Assembly: GCA_021202275.1 (NCBI GenBank)
Contig: JAJQDI010000023.1
Coordinates: 82,628-146,627, forward strand
DNA length: 64,000 nt
Direction: 5' to 3'
Source of the DNA: Bacteroides sp.
Lineage (GTDB): Bacteria; Bacteroidota; Bacteroidia; Bacteroidales; Bacteroidaceae
The notes under the pieces were generated by a model that was not told the DNA's origin, did no database searches, and saw nothing but the letters and a program-made list of their open reading frames with translations. Positions 56,514 to 64,000 of the stretch are shown piece after piece (positions within the stretch are counted from its first letter, which is position 1; each line of letters opens with the position of its first letter). Made by a program: the position numbers and the translations under genes.

Positions 56514-58955
56514 ATGAAAAAAATAATCCTTTTATCGATGATCTTCTCTCTTACCCTTTGTCTGAGTGCTCAGGGTGGAGATACACCTCCTCCTTTCCCT
56601 GCGGAAAATGAGGTATTCTATCAGTCCGGAGAAGAAGTCCTCCGCATCCGCGTGTGCAGCGAACGGATGGTCCGTTTCACCAAACATACTTCCATGCAAT
56701 TTCCCAAAGAGAGCGATCTGATCGTGATCCGCCGGGACTGGCTTCCGGTACGGTTTACTGTGGATCATCGCAAGGATGGACTGGCGTTGCATACCGATAG
56801 CCTATGTGTTGAGGTATCCGGTAGGCCTTTGCGTGTCACCATCTCCGATCAAAGGGGAAAAGTGCTTTACCGGGAATGCGATTATCTCTACTTGGAAGAG
56901 GAAGACAAAACGACTCCGCGTAATGTATGCACGCTTTTTCCTGACGATCATTTCTTTGGATTCGGCGAACGTATGGACGCGCTGGACCAGCGTGGCCGGA
57001 AACTGTACCTCAATTGTGAACTAGGCAAAGGGCCCAAACCGGCTGTGGGAGGGAAGGATATCCTGCGCGCCAATTACTGTCCGGTACCTTTCTTTATGAA
57101 TCCGCGGGGCTACGGGCTGTTCCTACATACGGCTTTCCCTACGGAGTGGGATCTGGGTTGGGACCATCGGCAGCAATTTACCTATGGGACCAACGGAGGC
57201 ACGGCACTTGACTATTATTTTATCTACAGCGAAGATATGTATACGTTGTTGAGCGACTACAACGGACTCACCGGAGGCAACCCCATGCTACCCAAGCCGG
57301 CTTACGGACTGCATGTAGGTACCTATTCCGGAGGGACGTGGAAGAATGAGGAAAAAACCTCGGACAAATACCCGGTTGAGCTTTGTCGCCGTTTGTGTGC
57401 GGAAGGCATTCCTTTTGATCTGCTCTGGCTCGACTCTACCTGGCGCTATTTCAATGCTACCTTTGGCAATGGGGGAGCCTCCTTTGAATGGCGGGAGACC
57501 TTCAAAGACCCGCAGGCCATGATAGACTCGGTCTATGCCATGAACGTGAGTATGATGGGACTGCATATCCGGGCTATTATGGACAACGGTACCCGGCTCC
57601 ATCTGCTCGATGAGGCCCGTCGGTTGGGTCACGTACATCCCGAAGCCAGTGTGAATGGAGTCGTTAACTTCTTCCGTCCCGAGAGTGTCGACTGGTGGTG
57701 GGACAATGCTGTGATGAAGATCGCTTCCATGGGGATCAAATTCGTGAAGACCGATTGCGGGGGTGTGCTCCGGTTTACCGAAGAGGCCCGGCCTGTGAAC
57801 GGCTTCCAGCCTGCCGAACTGCACAACCTGTATCCCATAGCCTATGCCAAAGCACCCTATCTGAAATTTCAGGAACACAACAACCAGCGTGGGCTCAACC
57901 ATACCCGGGAAGGCTATGCCGGAGTACAGCGCTATCCGTTTATCTGGGCCGGCGACTGGGGCAGCGAGTGGCAATGGTTCGAGCCGGTGGTGCGGGGAGG
58001 TCTGAATATGGCTATGTCCGGCATTGGCTACTGGTCGCACTGTATGGGTGGCTTTGAGCAGTATTCTCCGCACGATACGGATCTCTACAACCGTTGGGTA
58101 CAATTCGGTATGCTCAGCCCTATAGCTATTCTCTTTGGGATGGATCATCCGCGCTATCACGAACCCTGGACCTATGGCGAGGAAGCGATGCAAAACTTTA
58201 TCAAATACGATTCTTTGCGGTATGCCCTGCTTCCTTATATGTATTCCAATGCCTACCGGCTCTATCGGGACCATCGTCCGGTAATGTCGGCATTGGTCAT
58301 GGATCATCCGAAAGACGAGAACACCTATCAGATCTCCGACCAGTATATGTTTGGTCCCTGGATGATGGTCTGCCCGGTGACCACGAAAGGTGCACTCAGC
58401 CGTCCGGTCTATTTCCCCGGAGGTGACTGGTACGACTTCTGGACCGGAGAGTTTGTCCGTGGACGGCAATACAAGTCGTTCCTGACCCCTGCTGATCTGA
58501 TGCCGATCTTTATCAAGGCAGGTGCCATCATCCCCATGCAGGAAGCCATGCAATATGTGGGCGAAAAGCCGGTAGACCGCATCGAATTGTTTGTATATCC
58601 CCAGGGCGAATCCTCTTACGAACTGTATGAAGACGACGGTACCAGTACCGATTATGAAAAAGGGGTGTATGCTATCACCCAGATACAAAGCAGTCTGACG
58701 GGAAATCAATGGAGCCTGTCTATAGGGAAACCGGAAGGAAAGTTTACCCCAACGGCTCACAGGTATGCTGTAAAGGCTTGTCTGGAGTTTGAACCACAGA
58801 CGGTGATGGAGAACGGGAAGGTGTTGCCCCGTTTGCTGGGAGCAGGAGATCTGATCCGGGAAACAGGGTGGTTCTATGATAGTGAACTCAATCAATTGCA
58901 TATCCATACTCAAACAGACAATACAAAAGACATTACTATGCAAATAAATGGATAA
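56514..58955 (+). CDS. GH31 alpha-glycosidase, second copy
   Basis: 813 residues from the ATG at 56514, which gives a clean signal peptide (KKIILLSMIFSLTLCLSAQ); an in-frame ATG 63 bases upstream does not. GH31 landmarks as in the first copy: FFGFGERMDALDQRGRKLYL, GIPFDLLWLDSTW, nucleophile Asp414 in FVKTDCGGVL, acid/base Asp481 in FIWAGDWGSEW. The residue set around the nucleophile differs (CGG against VGS), so the two enzymes may prefer different leaving groups or sugars. Last gene of the PUL, followed by a terminator. Confidence 0.85.
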   Translation: MKKIILLSMIFSLTLCLSAQGGDTPPPFPAENEVFYQSGEEVLRIRVCSERMVRFTKHTSMQFPKESDLIVIRRDWLPVRFTVDHRKDGLALHTDSLCVEVSGRPLRVTISDQRGKVLYRECDYLYLEEEDKTTPRNVCTLFPDDHFFGFGERMDALDQRGRKLYLNCELGKGPKPAVGGKDILRANYCPVPFFMNPRGYGLFLHTAFPTEWDLGWDHRQQFTYGTNGGTALDYYFIYSEDMYTLLSDYNGLTGGNPMLPKPAYGLHVGTYSGGTWKNEEKTSDKYPVELCRRLCAEGIPFDLLWLDSTWRYFNATFGNGGASFEWRETFKDPQAMIDSVYAMNVSMMGLHIRAIMDNGTRLHLLDEARRLGHVHPEASVNGVVNFFRPESVDWWWDNAVMKIASMGIKFVKTDCGGVLRFTEEARPVNGFQPAELHNLYPIAYAKAPYLKFQEHNNQRGLNHTREGYAGVQRYPFIWAGDWGSEWQWFEPVVRGGLNMAMSGIGYWSHCMGGFEQYSPHDTDLYNRWVQFGMLSPIAILFGMDHPRYHEPWTYGEEAMQNFIKYDSLRYALLPYMYSNAYRLYRDHRPVMSALVMDHPKDENTYQISDQYMFGPWMMVCPVTTKGALSRPVYFPGGDWYDFWTGEFVRGRQYKSFLTPADLMPIFIKAGAIIPMQEAMQYVGEKPVDRIELFVYPQGESSYELYEDDGTSTDYEKGVYAITQIQSSLTGNQWSLSIGKPEGKFTPTAHRYAVKACLEFEPQTVMENGKVLPRLLGAGDLIRETGWFYDSELNQLHIHTQTDNTKDITMQING

Positions 58956-58977
58956 CTCATCTGTGTGTATGGTATCG

Positions 58978-59012
58978 GGAGGCTGCTATGTATATAGCAG
59001 CTTCCTATTTTA
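58978..59012 (+). terminator. Rho-independent-type terminator after the PUL
   Basis: A 12-bp stem (GGAGGCTGCTAT with ATAGCAGCTTCC, one G-T pair) and 4-base loop, followed by TATTTTAAT. It lies 23 bases past the second GH31 stop. Confidence 0.75.
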
Positions 59013-59126
59013 ATCAATCAATCACTGGTTGATTTTTCCGGTTCCGGGAAGCATAGGTTTATTTTTCTTCAATCAAACATCTTACCCCAAAGTCTGTTCT
59101 CTTTTTATAACAATAACATATAAACT

Positions 59127-60126
59127 ATGGAACGGAGAATGGCTCTGGGGTGTATCATACCCTGTTTCCTGCTGGGGCTTGCCTGTCAGGGAAATACTGT
59201 GAAAGAAGGTGAAAAGAAACAGGGAATTGTTCCGGCGGAGCAGCAAGCAGAGGTAGCCCGTAAAATGCCTCAAGATGTGATACTGGAAAAACAATTGCTG
59301 TATGATCAGCATACTCTGGCGGATACTTATCCTTATAAAGACACTACCCGGGAATTCCAGTGGGAGAAGATAAAGGTATACCTGGCAGAGGTAGAGAATA
59401 TCAATGCCACACCTGCACAATGGGGCTATATAGAGAACAGGGGAAATGAACACGGACGGCCTCCGTTGGCTGAGAACCCTACTGACCAGGGTAGAGAGGA
59501 TAAATACGGTGCGGATCGCAATCAGGGCATACCTCTATATACAGCAGATGAGCTCTCCGTGCCCGAACGCTATGGCGTTGATGGAATGCTGGTGAAGCTT
59601 GTGAGTGGACCGGATAGCGCGGGAATGCGCAGGATAGAGGTGGTTTCTTTCGGGGGTCAATGGCTGGTGCCGGAGAAGTATGTAGAGCCTATAAGTGTTA
59701 AGGCATTTAACAAACTGGCGGTTGTGGACAGGAAAAACCAGAATATTACTTCTCTGGATTATGTGGATGGTAAGTGGTTGATACGTAGCATGAACCCTGC
59801 GACGACGGGGTTAGAACATCCTCCGTATCAGAAAGAAACCCCGCTGGGAGTGTTTGTGGTGCAGGAAAAAAAAGGAAAAAATGTACTATCTGAAAGATGG
59901 AACAGAGGAGATCACCGGATTTGCTCCGTATGCCAGCCGGTTCTCCAACGGAGGCTATGTACACGGTGTCCCGGTCAATTATCCCAGAACGCAGATCATT
60001 GAATACAGCAATACGCTGGGAACTACGCCACGTTCCCATATGTGCGTACGGAATGCCACTTCCCATGCGAAGTTCTTGTATGACAGATTGTTCGTTAATG
60101 AAAGTTTAATAATTGTAATAGAATAG
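59127..60126 (+). CDS. L,D-transpeptidase (YkuD-like) lipoprotein (frame broken at an A8 run)
   Basis: About 333 residues when restored. N-terminal lipobox (LLGLACQG). The YkuD part begins near NKLAVVDRKNQNITSLDYVD and is cut at an A8 run (59866-59873). With seven A the frame reads VVQEKKEKMYYLKDG and contains YVHGVPVNYP and SHMCVRN, the S-H-x-C-V-R active-site motif with nucleophilic Cys. Such enzymes make 3-3 cross-links or attach proteins to peptidoglycan. A second, different L,D-transpeptidase-like gene follows 74 bases later. Confidence 0.75.
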
Positions 60127-60199
60127 ATTGAGTCAATAGCTTTTCGTATATTTGTACTACACCAAAACGGTAGATTAATACTAAACCTAAATTATTGAT

Positions 60200-60956
60200 A
60201 TGCGAAAACTATTGAATCTGTTTGTAATGATGGGGGTATTTGGGATCACACTTGTATCGTGTGAAAACGAGTTGACCCCCCTGGTAGAGAATATATGGGA
60301 ACAGCAGGAAGCTGTGGCGATGGAAGAGGAAGAGCCTATTTCGGCCGAACAACTCTATGAAGACATAGGTCTTGCTGAAGTAGTTAATTATCAGGCTTTT
60401 GAAGAAGCCGTTGCTGGATTTGAACAAATCGAAGATAAGAAAAAAAGATGTATTGACCATTATTGATTTCAGTCTTCCCTCTGATGAAGAGCGTTTGTAT
60501 GTGATTGATCTGGAACAGAAAGAGTTACTGTATAAGACCCATGTGTTGCATGGACGTAACAGTGGGGTGAAATACGCTACCTCTTTCTCCAATCAGGTTA
60601 ATTCTTACAAGAGTTCTCAGGGATTTTTCCTGACCAATGAGACCTATCATGGTAAGTATGGCTATTCCTTGAGAATAGATGGACTGGAAAGTGGGATCAA
60701 CGATAAGGTACGCGAGCGGGCGGTGGTGTTTCACAGCTCTAAATATGCCGATCCGGCCCGGCTCAAGACCGCGGGCAGATTGGGGCGTAGCCTGGGTTGT
60801 CCGGCTTTACCGCCACAGATGTCCAAACCGGTGATCGATGCCATCAGAGACGGAAGTGTGGTTTATATATATGCTGAGAATGAAGATTACAGAGAAAAAA
60901 GTGACTTTTTTAGTGAGTCTATGAACCATGGAGGAGCCCAAAAAGAATTCTCATAA
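60200..60956 (+). CDS. Murein L,D-transpeptidase-family lipoprotein (frame broken at an A7 run)
   Basis: About 251 residues when restored. Lipobox at GITLVSCENE. The first frame ends at 60466; with one A less in the A7 run (60440-60446) it reads EDKKKDVLTIIDFSLPSDEE and continues to 60956. The catalytic domain shows VIDLEQKELLYKTHVLHGRN, FSNQVNSYKSSQGFFLTNET, YSLRIDGLESGIND, VFHSS and LGRSLGCPALPP with the catalytic Cys. This matches the murein L,D-transpeptidase catalytic-domain family, distinct in sequence from the preceding gene. Acts on peptidoglycan in the periplasm. Confidence 0.8.
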
Positions 60957-60996
60957 AAATAAGATACAATAGAGAGACTTTGAGTTTCATCTGTGG

Positions 60997-61045
60997 AAAC
61001 ACGAATGCCAGGAAAGAGATCCATCCTTTCCTGGCATTCGTGTTT
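60997..61045. terminator. Bidirectional terminator
   Basis: A perfect 20-bp inverted repeat (60997-61016 with 61026-61045) around a 9-base loop, AAA at one end and TTT at the other. It lies between convergent genes ending at 60956 and 61047 and should stop transcription both ways. Confidence 0.9.
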
Positions 61046-61046
61046 G

Positions 61047-61907
61047 TTAGGTATATCCGGGATACTGAGTTGGATCTCTGTAAAACCTCATCAGGTATTC
61101 TGCCTCAGCCAGGTAGCTCCGTCCGAACAGGTTTAAATGGTTGAATACATGATATAGCTTGTAGATATTTTCTCTGTACTCCCACTGCGGTTGTAAGGGA
61201 TAAGTCTGGTGATAAGCTCTGTAAAACTCCGGTGCAAATCCGCCGAACAGTCGTGTCATAGCCAGATCTGCCTCCCGATGTCCGTAATATACAGCCGGAT
61301 CGATCAGTACCGGTTCGCCTTGTGAGGAACAGAGATAATTCCCTGCCCACAGATCTCCGTGTAACAATGCAGGTGGTTCGTTGCTACCTTGCAGTATCCT
61401 GTGTATATGCTTTTCGAGAAAATGGATTCCCGATTTCAGATCAGAGGTAACGATACCCCTGCTTTCGGCCAGTTTATATTGGAAAAGCAGTCGTTTGTTG
61501 AAGTAGAAGAGGGCCCAGTCTGCACTCTCTTTGGCTTCTGGTATATTGGGTTGTGGATTGGCACCGATGTAATTATCTTCATAAAAACCATATACTTCGG
61601 ACGTGGTCCGGTGTAGCTGGGCCAACTGAATACCCAGGTTTTGAAAGAAAGAAGTATCTGCGTGTCCGCTTTCGATAAACTCTGTGAGCAGGAAGTTTTC
61701 TCCGGCTGCGATCACTTTCGGGGTCCGGATCACTTTTGCGGTGGCTATTTCCCGGAGCGAATGGGCTTCGCATATATAGGTATGACTTATAGGGCCGGTC
61801 TTGAGAAAATAGACCTTCCCTGAAAGAGTAGTGATCTTTCCGGTAGTCAGGCCAGAGTCGGGCAGGGATTCTTTAAGTATCTCTTGCAGTCGTTTCCTGA
61901 GATCCAT
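61047..61907 (-). CDS. Fructosamine-kinase-family protein
   Basis: 286 residues, intact. Kinase-fold protein of the fructosamine/ketosamine-3-kinase family: LLHGDLWAGN (catalytic loop with Asp) and LIDPAVYYGHREADLAM (metal-binding Asp), plus ADTSFFQNLGIQLAQLHR and FGFYEDNYIG-like YGFYEDNYIGANPQ. Such kinases phosphorylate sugars attached to amines, so that glycated protein is repaired. Stand-alone gene on the minus strand behind the bidirectional terminator. Confidence 0.85.
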   Translation of the reverse strand: MDLRKRLQEILKESLPDSGLTTGKITTLSGKVYFLKTGPISHTYICEAHSLREIATAKVIRTPKVIAAGENFLLTEFIESGHADTSFFQNLGIQLAQLHRTTSEVYGFYEDNYIGANPQPNIPEAKESADWALFYFNKRLLFQYKLAESRGIVTSDLKSGIHFLEKHIHRILQGSNEPPALLHGDLWAGNYLCSSQGEPVLIDPAVYYGHREADLAMTRLFGGFAPEFYRAYHQTYPLQPQWEYRENIYKLYHVFNHLNLFGRSYLAEAEYLMRFYRDPTQYPGYT

Positions 61908-62005
61908 CTAAAGTTATATTTATTATGGGGAGAGGAGATGAATTCGATCATCCGGAATTAAAAATACGGTCTGGAACCAGAGACCGGATGATGTGAAGAG
62001 TAGAT

Positions 62006-62974
62006 TCAGGATTCAGGTTTATCTTTCAGAACTTGATCTTCTTCGTACTCTACAGGGAAATATCCCTCTTCTTTTTGTGATTCCTGTTGAAAAAACAATA
62101 TCTGTTTTCGGCAGATCCTTTCCGTGATCTCTTGCATGATCTCTACTTTAGGGATCAGAATCTCAATCTCTTCTTTGGTAACAACAAAATCGGGATTGTA
62201 TCGTGCCTGCACATAGGCATCGATCAGTAACTGGAACAAATATTCTTCTTTCTCCGTATTTCTGGGAAAAGGTTTCGCGTATTCCAGTGAATGTATCTTG
62301 ACTTTAGAAGCAAGGCTTTCGAGATCGTGCCCTTTTTCCGTATAAAGTGTAAATGTCAGCAATACCGTACGGTAAAAATTTTCACAGGCCTGGTGCAGAT
62401 TGAAGGATGAGATCACATAATTCTCTCTTCTGTAGGAGTCTTTCGCCAGATTGATAAACTCTTGTCCTACGGGAAATTTCTTCCTGAAATATTCTTCCGC
62501 CATCTCTTTTACCTCTGACATTCTGAGCTTTCTTAAAGGAGCCAGTTGGTATTTACCACTATCATGAAGTACAATTCCTTTTTTCTTCAGATCGTAATAG
62601 AAATATCTTCGTTTGTCTATTGCCTTGTTCAGGTCATAAATACTTTCCGTGATAAACTGTATGGTAGGGATAAAACGTATATTCTCTATTCCTTTCTCTT
62701 TGTAGTAGCGTTCTTTGATCTTGGTAAAGATATTGCCTATTACCGCTTTCTTAAACCGGGTGCTTGTCACTACCATGATGTCATAGTCACTCATATAAAA
62801 AGTAGGTATGCCATAATCTGTACGCTGGTCATATACTACCTGATTTCCGGTGGCATAACTACCATATAAAATGATCATCTCACACTTATCCGATAGATAT
62901 TCTAAGATGAGGGTAGAAATAAGTTCAAGATCTTGCCGGCTTTCCGGAGATAAATGATCCAGAGATGTTTTCAT
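62006..62974 (-). CDS. Nucleotidyltransferase-HEPN domain protein
   Basis: 322 residues from the ATG at 62974; the open frame extends upstream but lacks a good start there. Residues about 20-100 are a minimal nucleotidyltransferase domain with ILYGSYATGN and the metal-binding pair in MSDYDIMVV. The C-terminal half is a HEPN-type helical domain (NLAKDSYRRENYVISSFNLH, EKGHDLESL). MNT and HEPN as separate genes form toxin-antitoxin pairs; fused forms like this one occur widely in Bacteroidetes with unclear role. No partner gene adjoins. Confidence 0.75.
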   Translation of the reverse strand: MKTSLDHLSPESRQDLELISTLILEYLSDKCEMIILYGSYATGNQVVYDQRTDYGIPTFYMSDYDIMVVTSTRFKKAVIGNIFTKIKERYYKEKGIENIRFIPTIQFITESIYDLNKAIDKRRYFYYDLKKKGIVLHDSGKYQLAPLRKLRMSEVKEMAEEYFRKKFPVGQEFINLAKDSYRRENYVISSFNLHQACENFYRTVLLTFTLYTEKGHDLESLASKVKIHSLEYAKPFPRNTEKEEYLFQLLIDAYVQARYNPDFVVTKEEIEILIPKVEIMQEITERICRKQILFFQQESQKEEGYFPVEYEEDQVLKDKPES

Positions 62975-63211
62975 GAATAAGCATTTGATACGAAAACTAC
63001 AAAGATAGGAAACTCTGTGTAAAGGTGAAAAGAATATGACATAAAATTTCCGGGTAGTATTGGAAATAAAGAACAAACCGGAGTATATTCAGATAAAATG
63101 GTAATTGTAAAGAAGAGTTTGTTTTCTATAAATAATGATTGGGCACTGCAAGGTATCATGTACCGATAAGGCACACATATATATATTATAATAAACAAAA
63201 TTTATCCTCGT

Positions 63212-64000
63212 ATGATTTATATAGACGGAAATATAAAAGATATCAGAATCGGTGAAGAGACGGTCAGTAAAGTGTATGCAGGCAACAATCTTGTGTGGCA
63301 GACAGATATGGAGAGGCCTCTGGTATTGGAATATGAGATTGAAAGCTGGATGTAGAGCAACATTATATTGCCATTCCCTCAGTCTTTTGAAAGAACGATT
63401 GACTGGGGAGACGGGACCATAGAAGATACAAACGCAGAATTTCCTTCGCATACCTATGAAAATACGGGGATATATACAGTTAGAATATATGGTGAAATAC
63501 GATACATAAATTCTGAAGAAATATCCGGCAAATACAAGGAGCAGTTAAAAAAAGTGATTTCCTGGGGAGACTCTACATCGAACTTAATATCTATGGCAGC
63601 TGCTTTCTTGGAATGCGTAAACTTATTCTCTATTCCGGCCGATAAATATCAGGCATTCCATCAGGTAACAGATTTCACTGGTAGCTTTGCCGGATGTAGT
63701 TCTTTATCTGCTATTCCGGAAGGTTTGTTTGCAAACTGCACGAATGTAAGGGAATTTACAGGGTGTTTCTATTATTGTTCTATTTTATCAACAATTCCGG
63801 AGAATTTATTTATAAATTCTATAAAAGTAACAGACTTTACATTATGCTTTTGTGGCTGTCAGTCATTAATTATTATTCCAGAGAAACTATTTAAAAATTG
63901 TCCAAATGTAGAAAGTTTCAATAGTTGCTTTATTGAATGTAGGAATCTAACCCAAATCCCTGAAATTTTATTTGAGAACTGCTTAAAAGTAACAAATTTT
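63212..64000 (+). CDS. DUF285/BspA-like repeat protein, partial at window end (in-frame TAG)
   Basis: ATG at 63212, open to the window edge apart from one TAG at 63353-63355. The first part (MIYIDGNIKDIRIGEETVSK, VYAGNNLVW) looks like the N-terminal motif of phage-tail-like proteins in this group. A PKD-like segment (TIDWGDGTIEDT, HTYENTGIYTVRIYG) follows. Then about 24-residue repeats of the form CF-x-x-C-x-x-L-x-x-IPE-x-LF-x-NC, as in DUF285/BspA leucine-rich proteins (GCFYYCSILSTIPENLFINS). Probably a cell-surface or structural protein. The stop could be a CAG to TAG change. Confidence 0.6.

Noticed and set aside
47222..63355. Recoding of TAG as a sense codon
   Set aside because: TAG also ends a gene here (GH28 at 56289-56291), and TAA and TGA interrupt other genes equally. 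Point lesions or errors explain the data better.
1..64000. T6SS locus as part of a conjugative element
   Set aside because: No integrase, relaxase, Tra-type genes or attachment-site repeats were seen in the window.
1..64000. tRNA, rRNA or riboswitch genes
   Set aside because: No cloverleaf, rRNA segment or known aptamer pattern was recognised on either strand by eye.

Overview
This window comes from a Gram-negative Bacteroidota genome, most likely order Bacteroidales. The evidence is a Bacteroidota-type (subtype iii) type VI secretion system (T6SS), a SusC/SusD polysaccharide utilisation locus (PUL) with a FecR-type anti-sigma factor, many lipoproteins, and AT-rich spacers. The exact genus cannot be read from the sequence; a Parabacteroides/Bacteroides-like gut organism is a reasonable guess.

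Positions 89-37049, all on the minus strand, form one T6SS locus. In transcription order it holds the Hcp tube protein (tssD), sheath (tssB, tssC) and ClpV ATPase (tssH). Next come two toxin modules, each with two Hcp paralogues, a toxin and small membrane proteins. Then follow two more Hcp-like genes, an unknown gene, tssE, tssF, VgrG (tssI) and a PAAR-like tip protein. Next is an effector island: a split amidase with a leucine-rich-repeat lipoprotein, a DUF4123 chaperone with a companion, an M23 peptidase with an exported partner, and a lipase with two TPR lipoproteins. The Bacteroidota membrane-complex and baseplate genes come after that (tssN, tssK, tssG, then tssQ/O/P/R-type genes). The locus ends with an Hcp carrying a C-terminal extension, a possible cysteine-hydrolase effector and a beta-propeller lipoprotein.

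The toxin modules carry clear recombination scars. A fragment of the tssH 3' end sits about 2.7 kb away from tssH, a 0.6 kb block containing a complete hcp gene is duplicated almost exactly, and tails of the lipase effector gene follow each TPR gene.

Positions 37827-42620 hold a divergent sensor histidine kinase, a repeat-rich non-coding region, a small lipoprotein and a FecR-like anti-sigma factor. Positions 42966-58955 hold a PUL: an STN-domain SusC, a SusD, two GH31 alpha-glycosidases, a two-domain esterase and a tandem GH28 enzyme. GH28 plus esterase suggests a pectic or decorated plant glycan. The right end has two L,D-transpeptidase-like lipoproteins, a fructosamine-kinase-family gene, a nucleotidyltransferase-HEPN protein, and the start of a DUF285/BspA-like repeat protein that leaves the window.

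About fifteen genes have one interrupted reading frame. Most breaks lie in short homopolymers, including three G7 tracts that each need one G less; five are in-frame stop codons. Because core T6SS genes (hcp, tssH, tssN) are hit as well as PUL genes, sequence error, phase variation and real decay must be told apart before function is claimed. Such genes are given below as one reconstructed locus with the break stated.
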